A stretch of 64,000 nt of DNA from Stomoxys calcitrans (lineage: Eukaryota; Arthropoda; Insecta; Diptera; Muscidae), in NCBI RefSeq assembly GCF_963082655.1, contig NC_081556.1:155062559-155126558 (forward strand), read 5' to 3'. The notes beneath the pieces were generated by a model. The model was not told the origin of the DNA and did no database searches. It saw only the letters and a list, made by a program, of their open reading frames with translations. The first letter of the stretch is position 1. Each line of letters starts with the position of its first letter. Below, piece by piece: positions 1 to 10,552 of the stretch. Made by a program: the position numbers and the translations under genes.

Positions 1-655
1 TCATATAGGAATATCGGTACTTAGAGAGCCTATATCACTTTAATATCAAATTCGGATAAAACTTGGCACTGATGTTGTAAGTCATAAAATAAGGTCTTGG
101 GCCAAATTTCAGCCAAACCAAAGGAAAATTTGGGCTTCTAAGGGCTGAAATAGTCAAATCCGGGGATCGGTTTATATGGGGACTATATCTTTTTATAGAC
201 CGATTCGGATTATATTTAGGTGGCATTGATATTGGAAGTCATAACTCAAATATTTGCTCAAAATTTCAGCCATATTGGATAAAAATTGAGGCTACTAAGG
301 GTTCAAGATGTCAAATCCGGGGATCGGTTTATATGGGAGCTATATCTGTTTATAGACCGGAAATCATAACTCAAGTCTTTGTTCCAAATTTCGGGCAAAT
401 CTGATGAAAATTAAGGCTTTTAAGGGCTCAAATAGTCAGGTCCGGGGATCGGTTTATAAGGAGGCTATATTCAAATCTGAACTCGTATAGCCCATTTGCA
501 ATCTCCAACGACCCATAGCACTAAGAAGTATTAGTGCAAAATTTCAAGCGGCTAGCTTAACGCTATCGTGATTACTACGGACGGATGGACATGGCCAGAT
601 CCAGCCGATCCAGAATATATATACTTTATGGGGTCCCAGATCAATATTTGGAGGT
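1..655 (+). repeat. Family A composite repeat, 3' part
   Basis: This is the distal part of the commonest repeat in the window (family A). The phrase GATCGGTTTATATGGG recurs near 164, 321 and (diverged) 446, so the monomers here are about 125-155 bp. Each monomer runs: tatatgggagctatatc, tatagaccgatt, a tract like TTGGAAGTCATAACTCAA, AAATTTCAGCC, and then GGGCTCAAATAGTCAA. The 3' segment (about 570-655) has the family's characteristic end: a GACGGA-type tract, GGACATGG and then ATATATACTTTATGGGGTC. The left end is cut off by the window edge. Short open frames on either strand inside it are artefacts of the repeat. It encodes nothing I recognise. The family assignment is from internal comparison and is firm; the transposition mechanism is unknown. 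Confidence 0.85.
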
Positions 656-2760
656 CAGCTAGCTATACTAACCTCTTTGTTGCTTTCTTTCAGTAATAGC
701 CTAGCCACTTAGGGCTAAATTTGCATACAAAATTCATACTCTACTCTTAAAACCTCTCTGTTGATACCCATATTGTCCCAATCGATGAACTTGTCCGCTT
801 ATATATTTAATTGAAAAATTTCTTAAATTTTTTATAGAAAATTGTATGCAAACTAAAAAATTTTTGTCGAAGTTGAATTTTCACAAAATATTGTTCAACT
901 TTTCTTCTAAAATTCCAATTTCTACCAATTTTTTTCTTCCACAAAAAAATTTCCCTAAAATATTTAGACAAATTTAGATTGTAATAAAAATTTTATGTTC
1001 AAAATTAGATTTTTATGTTCGAAATTTTATTACAATAAAATTTTTATTTGCATTTACAGAAATTTAGCAATTAGTATTCCAAATAATGTATGAATTTCGA
1101 AAATTATTGGCATTGGTGACTCTAGATATTTCGAAGTGTTCCTAACGCCACCTTCAATTTATCATATAGCCTTAACACTGTGTCACTGCAGAAACTCAAT
1201 CGTCATATGATTCTTTAAAGTTTTATATATATTTGATAATACTCTCTAAATTTTGTACAATTTTCGAAAATAGATTTCCTTTAAAATTTTAGATTTTTTA
1301 TTTATAAATTTTCTTTTAGATTTGACTTAATGCAAATTTAGGTAAAATTTAGATTTAGCAAGAAATTTGTTAATACTAAAGATTCTGCCGATCTTTAGTG
1401 ATTAAAGAATATCATCCGAAACAAAACTAAAAAGTCTATTTGAATCCCCTTTTTAGTTTCACCAAAAACTCTCTTATTATTTTTTTGTTATACCCCTTAT
1501 AACTTTTTAATGTTGTTTTTACGATTATGGTCTGCAATAATTTTTATTAATTTTCTTCAATTTTTCTTTTTGTGATCTACTCAAACAAATGTGTCGGTTG
1601 GTGCCTACAAAAACACTTTCGCCTTTTGGTTAATGTGTCAACAAACATTTGTTGTTGTATGACGGCTGAGTACATGCAAGTTAATAGCTTGGACGCAGGC
1701 CCACCATAGTGAAACTGTAAAGTTTTTCTTAAGAAATCTTCTTACAATGAGGTTGATGATGATAAATTCGGTAAATACGGGTTACGCTACAAAACTTTGG
1801 AGAATTGTCAAAAAAAAAAAATAAAATAAAAAGACTGAAGGAATGACTTTGGTAATGATGCTTTGGCGATAACAAAAAGAGATACCAAGAGTTAAAAATT
1901 ATTTAATGTAACAAATTGTGAGGGGGTCTATGCTGAACTCGGCCTCAGGCACTGAATGGTTTGTAGTGGTGGGGTTGGTGCAACAAACATCGCATAAAGG
2001 CATTCCGAGTAGTAAGTGTAGAGAGTAGAATCTGCCATGACACCCATTTGCCCTGAAGCTTAATTGTTTTTAATTAAGAAAGTGCTATTGCTGTTGTTGT
2101 TGTTTTTGTCTGAGCTTGCTTGGCCACTATACGATGGGGTAGGAAAAGCATCCATCCATCCAGCACCAAACAATTTTTAATGTTATCGACAGCGCACCAG
2201 AGCCGACATACATAGCAAAACTTATAAAAGTTTCGTCATACAACCATACCAAATCATCAAACGATGAATAGTTCATAGTATCTATGTAGGTACATTGAGT
2301 ACTTGGCAATATATTCTCTAACTCACTTACTTACACACTCATAGATACCCGCTCATAAATTCTAGATGGTTAGATTCAGCAATAGTTGAATATATGAATG
2401 AATGCATGATGATGGTAATGATGTTGCTGCTGATGATGGTGGTAGTAGTGGTGGTTGTTGTGGTTGTTGGATGTTTGGTTGTTAAGAACTCAATAGCATT
2501 TAGCAATCCATAGTTCACAAAATTACTAGACCATCATCGTCATAGCCTATGTATGCATGAAACCCTCTCCTATTTGTTCTTTAAATGTATGTATGGATAT
2601 AAAATATTTCTTGAGTGTTACAAATCATAAACAAATGTCTTTAATTTGTAACACAGTGGCAGCATTTTTCTCAAAAATAAAATGTTTGCCAAAAAATGCC
2701 GGGAATTCTGGGAACCACCACCATGGATTCTCCTAAAAATTTACACAAATTAACTTAGTT
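656..2760. other. Gene-free AT-rich stretch with low-complexity tracts
   Basis: No coding region is supported. Bases 780-1400 are AT-rich and loosely repetitive, with recurring AAATTTTT and ATAGAAAATT tracts of the same flavour as the degenerate arrays at 41.7, 48.4, 55 and 58.4 kb. Bases 2395-2480 are a GAT/GGT/GTT trinucleotide-rich tract (ATGATGATGG, then GGTAGTAGTGGTGG, then TTGTTGTGG). A short minus-strand open frame near 2127-2309 has no recognisable similarity. Confidence 0.6.
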
Positions 2761-2769
2761 GTTGGGCAC

Positions 2770-3925
2770 TAGACGGGCCGTTGGCTCGAAATGGGGCCTG
2801 AATCCTAGGAGTCCACTGGCTCTACAGGAGTGTGATTAGACCAATACTTACTTACGCTTAGTGGTTTGGTGGACTGCTATAGAGAAAAAGTGCAACATAA
2901 GGACCATACAACAGGTTCAGAGAACATGTTGTCTTGGCATAGGCGGAGCGATTAGGACCACGCCCACTAGGCCACTGGAGACTATTCTAGACATCCGACC
3001 CACTGACATACAGATTAAGTGGGAGGCACCCACTGCGGCTATGAGACTTAAGGCGATGGGAGAATGGATTGAGGATGGGAGCAGCTCATACCATCGCGGT
3101 ATAATCGAGGCGACGATAGGAAACCTGGAAGGAAGGGAAGAGGTTTCCGATCGGATACCTGAGATGAACCTTGAAGTCGAGTGCGAGGCACTGCTGCTAT
3201 CGGCACAGTCTTGGATTAATGGAACCCTAGTATTGCCATTTGGAAGATCATGTTACACTGATGGATCAAAGCTAGAGGACAGAGTGGGCCTGGGGGTTTA
3301 CACTGAGAACCCAGGGACTGAGATCTGTTTTAGACTCCCTGGCCATAATACGGTCCTGTAGGCGGAGATCCGGGCGATCACGGAATGCGTGATGTGGTGT
3401 GGTGCTAACGCGAGGACGTCGAGTGTGAACATCTTTACCGACAGTCAAATTGCCATAAGGGCAATAACAACCAGGACGGTAAGGTCACGAACAGTCTTGC
3501 AGTGTAAGAAGGAGATTAACGCATTTTCTGAGGATGTCAAAATCCGCATCGTTTGGATGCCGGGCCATAACGCAGTAAGGAGAAATGAAAGGGCAGACGA
3601 TTTGGGGTTAAGGCCAGAGGACTGCCATCAATAAATTTGGTTAACCCGAAGCCTTTCGGGTCGAGGCAGTCCGAGTTAAGGGAGAGGGCGACGAATGCGC
3701 ATGCAACATTGCGGAACAGCGAAACGGTTGGTAGGACGGCGAAAATCCTATGGGGGATCCAGATTGAGAGAAGACGAGGCTATTACTGAAAGGAAGCAAG
3801 AAGGAGGTCAGCATAGCTATTGGTATCATAATGGGACACATAGGACTACGAGCTCACTTATGTAAAATCGGTGCGGCAAGTGATAGCATGTGTAGGGCAT
3901 GCTGGGAAAATGATAGTAACGGATT
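2770..3925 (+). pseudogene. Non-LTR retrotransposon relic: RT C-terminus, RNase H and zinc tail
   Basis: This is the 3' end of the polymerase ORF of a LINE-type element. Read across frames it gives RRAVGSKWGLNP, then VHWLYRSVIRPILTYA (the end of the reverse-transcriptase region), then VVWWTA and a Q-QR-CLGI-GA-RTTPT tract typical of these elements. About 110 codons later comes an RNase H domain with the acidic residues in order: D in CYTDGSK, E in AEIRAI, D in IFTDSQIAI and D in NERADD, with WMPGHN just before the last. After that, GHIGLRAHLCKIGAA and CRACWE form the usual Cys/His tail. Defects: frameshifts near 2810 and 2855, and an in-frame TAG at 3359-3361 one codon before AEIRAI. It is truncated at the 5' end. 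RNase H excludes the Jockey type and points to the I/LOA/R1 group; I cannot fix the clade. A dead fragment, inserted by target-primed reverse transcription. Confidence 0.88.
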
Positions 3926-4020
3926 TATAACAATTTAAAAAAAAAGATATATGTCCATTTTTTTCGTCTCCTGCAAAGTAACAAAAAATTGAGTTAGACC
4001 CTTCTATTATTAAGCCATCG

Positions 4021-4051
4021 ATATATACTTTATGGGGTCACAGATCAATAG
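4021..4051 (+). repeat. Family A 3'-end remnant
   Basis: About 30 bases match the conserved 3' segment of family A (ATATATACTTTATGGGGTC followed by an AGATCAATA tract), as at 618-652. No monomers precede it. Confidence 0.65.
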
Positions 4052-4139
4052 TTTTAAGTATTCAAAACAAAATGAACATCATTTTATGCACTTATAGAGA
4101 TTTTGTGAAAGGTTTGATCTATCCCTTCGGTGTGAAATG

Positions 4140-5355
4140 TTATTTTCTTCAAGCAACGCCATCGGCACATCACACGTAAAGTAATCTAGCCTTCACCGGT
4201 CTAGCTGTATTACAAATTCACTATGTAATCAGTCGGTTTTCAACTCATCGCCCAACTAATGTATTGGCCGCCCGTCATGCTTACCACTATGTTACTCAGC
4301 TGATAACCCGTCGGTACCTGTCGCCTCATTAATAACCTATCGGCACTTGATGCCTTCGGACCTTAGAGAGGCTTATCATTTTATCTCTCAGCTGATAATC
4401 CATCGGGTTCTGTTGACTTATTATCCTTCAACCACCCTTCGGACCTTGGCGAGGCTCATCATTGTGTCTCTCAGCTGACAATCCATCGGGTTCTGCTGCC
4501 TTATTGTTTTTCAGTCGTTTTAATATTCTTCGGACCTTGTCAAGTAATGCTCTGTCACTATAAACTTCCGCTGAAAACTTATCAACTTATTCGGTTTCAA
4601 AATATTCGGATCCTGGCAAAGCTTAACACTATGTTGATCAGCTGACAATAATTGGCTCCTTCTACCATATTTTTTCAGCCGATATAATGTTCTTTCGCAA
4701 GGCAAATAACTGTGACGCTAATCAGACTTCCAATGGCTTCTACTTCCTTATTATTATTCAACCGGTTTAATGCTCTTTGAACCTTGGCGGTGCTTAACAC
4801 AATATCTCTCAGCTGACAACCCATCGGCTCCCGCAGCCTAATTTTTCATCAGGCATCTTAAATCTCTAAGGTATTTAGTATTTAGAGCGCACAACAAGCC
4901 AATTACTGGCTTAGGTTTATGTCCATAGTGGCATGGGACGGATTAATATCCGCACCCTCTTTTCAACCTAACCTAAGCTAACCTTATGCTCTACGGACCT
5001 TGACGGTCACAAGACAATGTCTCTTAGCTGACGACTCATAGGCTTATGCTGCCGTAGTGTTCTTCAATCGGTTTAATGCTTTTCCAACCTTGACGAGACT
5101 TATCTCTCTCAGCGGACGACCCATTGGCTACTCCTACCAAATTATTCTTCTGTCGGTTTAATCTTCTGTAGACTTTGATTGCGTTTTCAACTGACAACCC
5201 ATCGGCTTCTGGTGCCTTATTATTCTGGAAGTGTTTTATTAGTCTTCGGATTTGGCGGAGCCTTAAACTAAATCTATCAGTTGACAACATCAGATTCTGC
5301 TGCATTATTTTTTTCCAATCGCTTTAATGCCCTTTGGATCTTTGCCACTAGCTGT
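4140..5355. repeat. Degenerate ~90 bp satellite-like tandem array
   Basis: A diverged tandem repeat. The phrase AGCTGACAACCCATCGG, or a close variant, recurs at about 4298, 4390, 4473, 4569, 4640, 4714, 4811, 5026, 5111, 5189 and 5279. Spacing is 70-97 bp except for one 215 bp step that holds an insertion. The unit reads roughly: CTCTCAGCTGACAACCC, ATCGGCTTCTGCTGCC, TTATTATTCTTCAATCGG, TTTAATGCTCTTCGG, ACCTTGGCGAGGCTTAACAC. Units differ by many substitutions and small indels, so the array is old. No protein is encoded; minus-strand frames within it are by-products of the unit. Confidence 0.85.
4862..4990. mobile_element. Unidentified ~125 bp insertion within the satellite array
   Basis: The satellite register is interrupted here; removing about 125 bp restores normal unit spacing. 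The insert begins near AATCTCTAAGG, contains CAACAAGCCAATTACTGGC and a GGACGGATTAATATCCGC tract (imperfect inverted repeat GCGGATATTAATCCGTCC), and ends with AACCTAACCTAAGCTAACC. The repeated pentamer end suggests a short retroposed element with a simple-repeat tail; the family is unknown. Confidence 0.45.
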
Positions 5356-5410
5356 TTCCCCCCTATAAAATCGAGTGGCAACATTTCGGCTGATTTTGGC
5401 CACTTAATTT

Positions 5411-8291
5411 GTTTAATTCTTGTTTCTCAAATGTGCCCACTGTGTTTGTTGTTGCTAAGCTCGATGTTAGTTATGACTTATAATACTTGTAGATGAATGA
5501 TGTGATGTGTCTGCTGATGATGATGCTGGCGATTTGGGTTGGGAGGAAGTGCAAAAAAGGTTAAAAAGTGTTACATGTATGACGTTCACAAATCAATGAT
5601 CAGTTGACAATTTCCCTACATCGATGATTCAGACAATGAATGGGAAGTTTGTTACTCAGTAAGTCTTTGATCATCACATGACCCCGTGTTTGTGATCTTT
5701 CTGGAGGGGGAGGTGGAGGGGCAGCAATAAGGTGAAATGTGAAGGAAATATGAAACTGTTCGAGTCTTTTTTCTAATAAAAGTCTATCTACTTCAAATAT
5801 ATTCATTGGAATATTTTTGCTGTTAATAAAGTCGTTCAAACAAGATCACTGTCACGAACGACGTTTCTGTTTCTTTAGTCTTAATTGCTCTTTGTTACAT
5901 ATCGTATAGGCTGTCCGTTGTTACACATTCAAATGCAAATTTTTCGGTACTCCGCTTATGACCTTAGTCCATTATCACCTCTTTTGTCTGCGCTGTTGTT
6001 GGCTGGGATGCCATGGCTGGTTTAGTTTAATACCTATGGAGAATACTTAAAAAATATCATCCATCTATTGTTGGCTTTAGTGTTTTGTAGCGTTGTAGTA
6101 TCTCTTTCCCTATATTTTGTTTTTGTTGCCTCCTTCTTCTTCTTTACCTTTTGGTAAACGTCCGGCTTTACGGAGAAGCACAGAGGAATAAAAAAATAAC
6201 TTCGAATGTGCTTGCTGAACTAAAATGGGGATCAGTGAATTTCACAGAGTAGTGAGTTGGTTGCTTAAAAAAAATGTTAACACATCCCAAAGAAATGCCA
6301 TTGACCTATGGGAATTTTGAATTCAAATATGGTTGAAGTTTTCTAAAGAAGTAATTTTTTCTTCCTCTAGTGGAGCTATTAATTTGCTTTTGAAATCAAA
6401 CACTCGATTTCAATGCCTATGATATCCCCTTTAAGATTCTATCCAAAGATTTATGGCCCTACTGGTGACCACATTCTGTGTCTTGTCTTATCAATACAAT
6501 GAGAATTTCATCATACAGTTTCTAAATTCTGATTTTGAAGTTATAAATTTCCCAAAAGGTGCCAGATTCTTAATACTTTTTTTTTTGAGAAAACTTTCAA
6601 TTTCTCTGTGTTGGCCCCTCTTGGTGAATAATTGTTAACAGCTTTGGTATAAAGACCCACGCACTTTTTTATTCGAAAAGGGTTTACCATCCGTAACCGT
6701 TACTTGTTGGTGTGTGTATTGTGAGAACCTTATAAAAAATTGTGCTGGCTGTGAAACAAACACTTTGTTGTGATGATCATATTACAGATTCAATATCCAG
6801 CAAGTAGCATTTTGAGCCATCTGTCTTTAATTGGGTTATTCGAGAACCCACTTTTCACTCTCCACAAATGGCCAGGGCGATGACAATGTTCACTCTGACA
6901 ATCTCTGGCATCACAGCCTTAAGAAAGATCACCCGCAACATAAACTCATATAAGCTTAACTTGCAAGTACAACATCGACAATACCATTCGTGTACTACTT
7001 GGCGAGTTCGATGGAAACATGAAAAGAAGCCTGTTGTCACTGCTGCTGCTGCTGTTCCACACCGTTATGGTCAGTGGTTCCATTTCTTTAAACAAAATGC
7101 CAATATCCAGCAACAGCTGGCTGTTAGGCTTGGTTTGATTGTTTAATATCCCAGAGTTTGAGCTGTGCAAATGATGGTGGTGGTTGCCGGCTTAAAGTAA
7201 TTGACAAGCAAAGACAACGCAATAACCCCGCACTAGCCACAAGAGTCACATATCAACACCAAAACTCCATAAATGTTAAGTAAAGCTGAGCTACATGTTG
7301 CTACACCATGGACCATAGCAAGTTGTGGTAGCTGAAGAAGAAGAAGCAGAAGATCTTTGCAAAAACTACAATGCATTTTCATTGTATCCGTCAATGTGTT
7401 GTTGCAGCCAAGGTAGCTTAGGTCAGATGTACAAAAACACTGCTAATAGTTTGGATAAGGTTAATGGAATAGCTTGGTGACCATTTGAGTTGCCTATACT
7501 TGCTACTACAAATCATATAAGAAACTTCTAACACATTTTTTTATTTAAAAAGCAATCACTCATCTTCACAATCGCTGGACCCTTCGCCTACTCAGAAAAT
7601 AAAGTTGGCCCAAAATTTGAGATTTTTGCCCATTGGTAGGAAAATGAAGAAGAAACTAGCCAAAGAACCAAAACTTTAAAATACAGATGCTATCTTTAAG
7701 TTTGAGTTCCTATTTACTAAAGTAAACGACCATCCGTTAAAATTTCGATCACTGATTAATGCTTATTTTACTACAGAGATGACTGTTCTATTGTTTTTTT
7801 TTTTGAAAATTTATTTTTTAAGCTTAGAATCTTTACTGAAAAAAACTAAATATTCTAAGACGCTTTCATTGTTAAGGCTATTTTGCGTATTTAACTAGGG
7901 AACTCTGTTTTCTCGTCCCGTAGTCAATTCTTAATATTCTACGATATTTTGACCTTCATTTTAGATTTTTGTCTTTAATAACAAGACGCAAAGTTAAAGG
8001 TCTACCAACCTACCATTTCAAATAAATGATCCTTAGTAACAAGGAAAAGTTGGAAAATTTACCATCTTTAAATTAAGTTTGCTTGTCTATGGATCCAATT
8101 TTTAAAATTAGGACTAACATATTTTTAGTGTTGGAGTTTTGGTGATATAGAAAAACACCTTAATCAAATACGGTACTTAGTTTTTGTCCTAGATTCGAAG
8201 CTACATACAAACTAAGTTTACTAACAATTAAAAATGTTTTCTTTGATCGAAGGATTTAGGTAATCCTTTCCCCAATGCCAATTTCTTACAA
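5411..8291. other. Gene-free stretch
   Basis: No exon, repeat family or RNA gene recognised. Contents are AT-rich with scattered GTT/GCT trinucleotide runs (for example near 7041-7056) typical of fly non-coding DNA. Open frames of 61-97 codons at 6453-7170 overlap each other on both strands and have no recognisable motif. Confidence 0.5.
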
Positions 8292-8402
8292 CCTTATTCA
8301 CAAAATATAATGAAGACTTTAAATAGGTCTATTTAACAGTTCTATAAAGAAAATCTTTCAATTAACCTATTTTAAATGTGCATTAAGTTTTGTGAATACC
8401 GG
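8292..8402. mobile_element. Foldback MITE, family B copy 1
   Basis: A 111 bp element whose ends are long imperfect inverted repeats. The left end is CCTTATTCACAAAATATAA and the right end is CATTAAGTTTTGTGAATACC plus GG. Complementarity runs about 40 bp inward, through AAATAGGTCTATTT on the left and ATTAACCTATTTTAAA on the right, leaving a short centre. A second copy with the same ends and length lies at 41371-41480. There is no coding capacity. This is a non-autonomous DNA element moved, if at all, by a transposase elsewhere; the superfamily is undetermined. Confidence 0.85.
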
Positions 8403-8825
8403 CGTTAACCTTTAACAATATTTTGGACTCATTAAAAAATGTTTGTCGTTATAATAAGACGCAAAATTAAAAATTGACTATCACTTAAGAAAAACATTTC
8501 TTCATACCAAGTAAAAGAAATTTTACCAAAGGAATTTTTTCCTCAAAAGGTAGGAAAATTGGGCATTCAACTTAAGTTTGGATAATAATGATTTCAGTGT
8601 ATTCTGGAACATGACTACAAAGGAAAGAGGCTTGCACAGAAAAATTTGGACAAGAAATGGCGGAGGTTAAATTTACTCACAGCATGTTCGAGCCATCATA
8701 TGGGGCAGTGGTACGGTGAAGAGGTGTGTATAGGAAGACTTATCTTCGAGACAGTTTGGATACGAAAATGTGCTCAGAGAAAGCTGAATAAGGCATCATA
8801 TGAGAACAGAAAACTTGGTTGAAAT
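8403..8825. other. Gene-free stretch
   Basis: Nothing recognised between the MITE and the family A copy that starts near 8826. Confidence 0.5.
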
Positions 8826-10552
8826 GGGGATATACTAATAAGTCATTTCGTTTGTAACTCTTCGAAATATTGACCTTCGACCCTCTACCCGCTTGTCCGT
8901 TCATCTGTGATTTCCATGATAGCGCCGAAACGAATAAAGTAATTCGTTTAGAATTTTGCACAGATATTTCTTATCTTTGTAGGTCGTTGAGGATTGTAAA
9001 TGGGTCCGAGTCGGTCAATGTTAAGATGTAGCTCCCATATCAATCGGTCCCCCATTTTACCTTATAAAGCCCATAGAGTGTGCACACAATGGCTTCAGCC
9101 AATATCCATGCCAAGCATGGTTCAAATCTGTCCATAACCTTCAACGTTCATGCCACGTATTGTCTAAAACGGTTTATAACTTGATATAGCTCCCATATAA
9201 ACCGATTTGCAAATTTTAAATTTTAAGCGCCTAGAGGTCGCAGTTGTTGTCGCATTTGATTGAAAGTTTGCATAAAATATTCAGCTTTTACTTCCAACAT
9301 TCATGCCAAGTCCTTATCGGTCTATAACGTGATATAGCTCCCATATAAATTGATCTACCGATTATACTTCTTGAGCCCCTGGAGAGCCCAATTCTTACTC
9401 GATTTGACTGACATTTTACATAATATCTACTGCTAAGACCTTTAACATTCATGAAAAGTGTGGTCTAATTAAGTCCATAGTCTGATAAAGCACCCATATA
9501 AAGAGATCTCCTGATATGTTTCTCGAGTTTCTAGAGAACGCAATTCTTATTCCATTCGTCTGAAATTTTGCACAATGACTTCTACTATTATCTCCAACAC
9601 TCATGCTTAGTATGGTCCAAATCAGTTCATATGTCGAAATAGCTCCCATATAAACGAAATAGCTGAATCGATTAATAGCTTGATACAGCTCCCATATAAA
9701 CCGATCTCCCGATTTTGCTTCTTGAGCCCCTACAAGGCGCAACTCTTAAATTTTGCATGAAGTGTTTTGTTCTGTCTTTCAATAACTGTGTTAAATATGA
9801 TTCAAATCGGTTCATAATTTGGTATAGTTGCCATATAAACCGATATTGGGTCTTGACTTTTTGAGCCTCTAGAGTGCGCAATTCTCGACCGATTTGACTG
9901 AAAATTTGCACGTGGTGTTTTGGTCTCACTTCCAAGAAATGTGTTAAGTATGATTCAAATCGGTTCATAATCTGGTATAGCTGTCATATAAACCGATCTT
10001 GGATCTTGACTTCTTGAGCCAATAGAGCGCGCAATTCTCATCCGATTTGGCTGAAATTTTACATGAGGTGTTTTGTTATGACTTGACTTAGTATGGCGCA
10101 AATCGTTACATAACCTGACATAGCTGCCATATAAACCTATTTGGGGTATTGTCTTCTTCAACTTTTAGAGGCCGCAATTTTCTTCCGATTTGGCAGAAAA
10201 TTTGTACAACGGTCTCTCATGACATTCAACGTACGTGTCTAATATGGTCTGAATCGATTAATAGCTTGATACAGCTGCCATATAAACCGATCTCCCGATT
10301 TTGCTTCTTGAGCCCCTACAAGGCGCAATTCTAATCCGAATGAGGTATTAGACAATGACTTATACAATGTTAAGCATTCATTTATGGTCCGAGTTGGACT
10401 ATAACTTGATATAGCTCCAATAGCATAACAGTTATTTTTCAAAATTCTTTGTTTGCCTAAAAAGAGACACGGCGAATAGAACGCGACGATCCATGGTGGA
10501 GTGTATATAAGATTGGGCCTGGCCGAACTTAGCACGCTCTTACTTGTTTTAT
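8826..10552 (-). repeat. Family A composite repeat, long copy
   Basis: A reverse-orientation copy of family A with about ten monomers. The phrase AGCTCCCATATAAACCGAT or a variant recurs near 9031, 9189, 9337, 9488, 9642/9688, 9828, 9979, 10122 and 10272, mostly 140-160 bp apart. The outer end at 10491-10552 contains CCATGGTGGAGTGTATATAAG, then GGCCTGGCCGAACTTAGC and CTCTTACTTGTTTT, as in the copies at 50585-51305 and (plus strand) 59061. The inner end near 8826 has ATACTAATAAGTCATTTCG. Segments 9664-9741 and 10248-10327 are nearly identical, so at least one monomer was copied recently within the array. Minus-strand frames of 68-116 codons here come from the repeat. Confidence 0.9.

Noticed and set aside
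4962..4985. Telomeric-type repeat, from AACCTAACCTAAGC
   Set aside because: Only two or three imperfect units; flies lack TTAGG telomeres; better explained as the tail of a small retroposon.
4140..5355. CRISPR array, because of regular spacing
   Set aside because: Units are long, diverged and contiguous with no constant repeat/variable spacer pattern, and the sequence is eukaryotic.
6868..7170. Overlapping frames on both strands near a GCTGCTGCTGCT run
   Set aside because: The trinucleotide run keeps several frames open; no start context, domain or splice site supports a gene.
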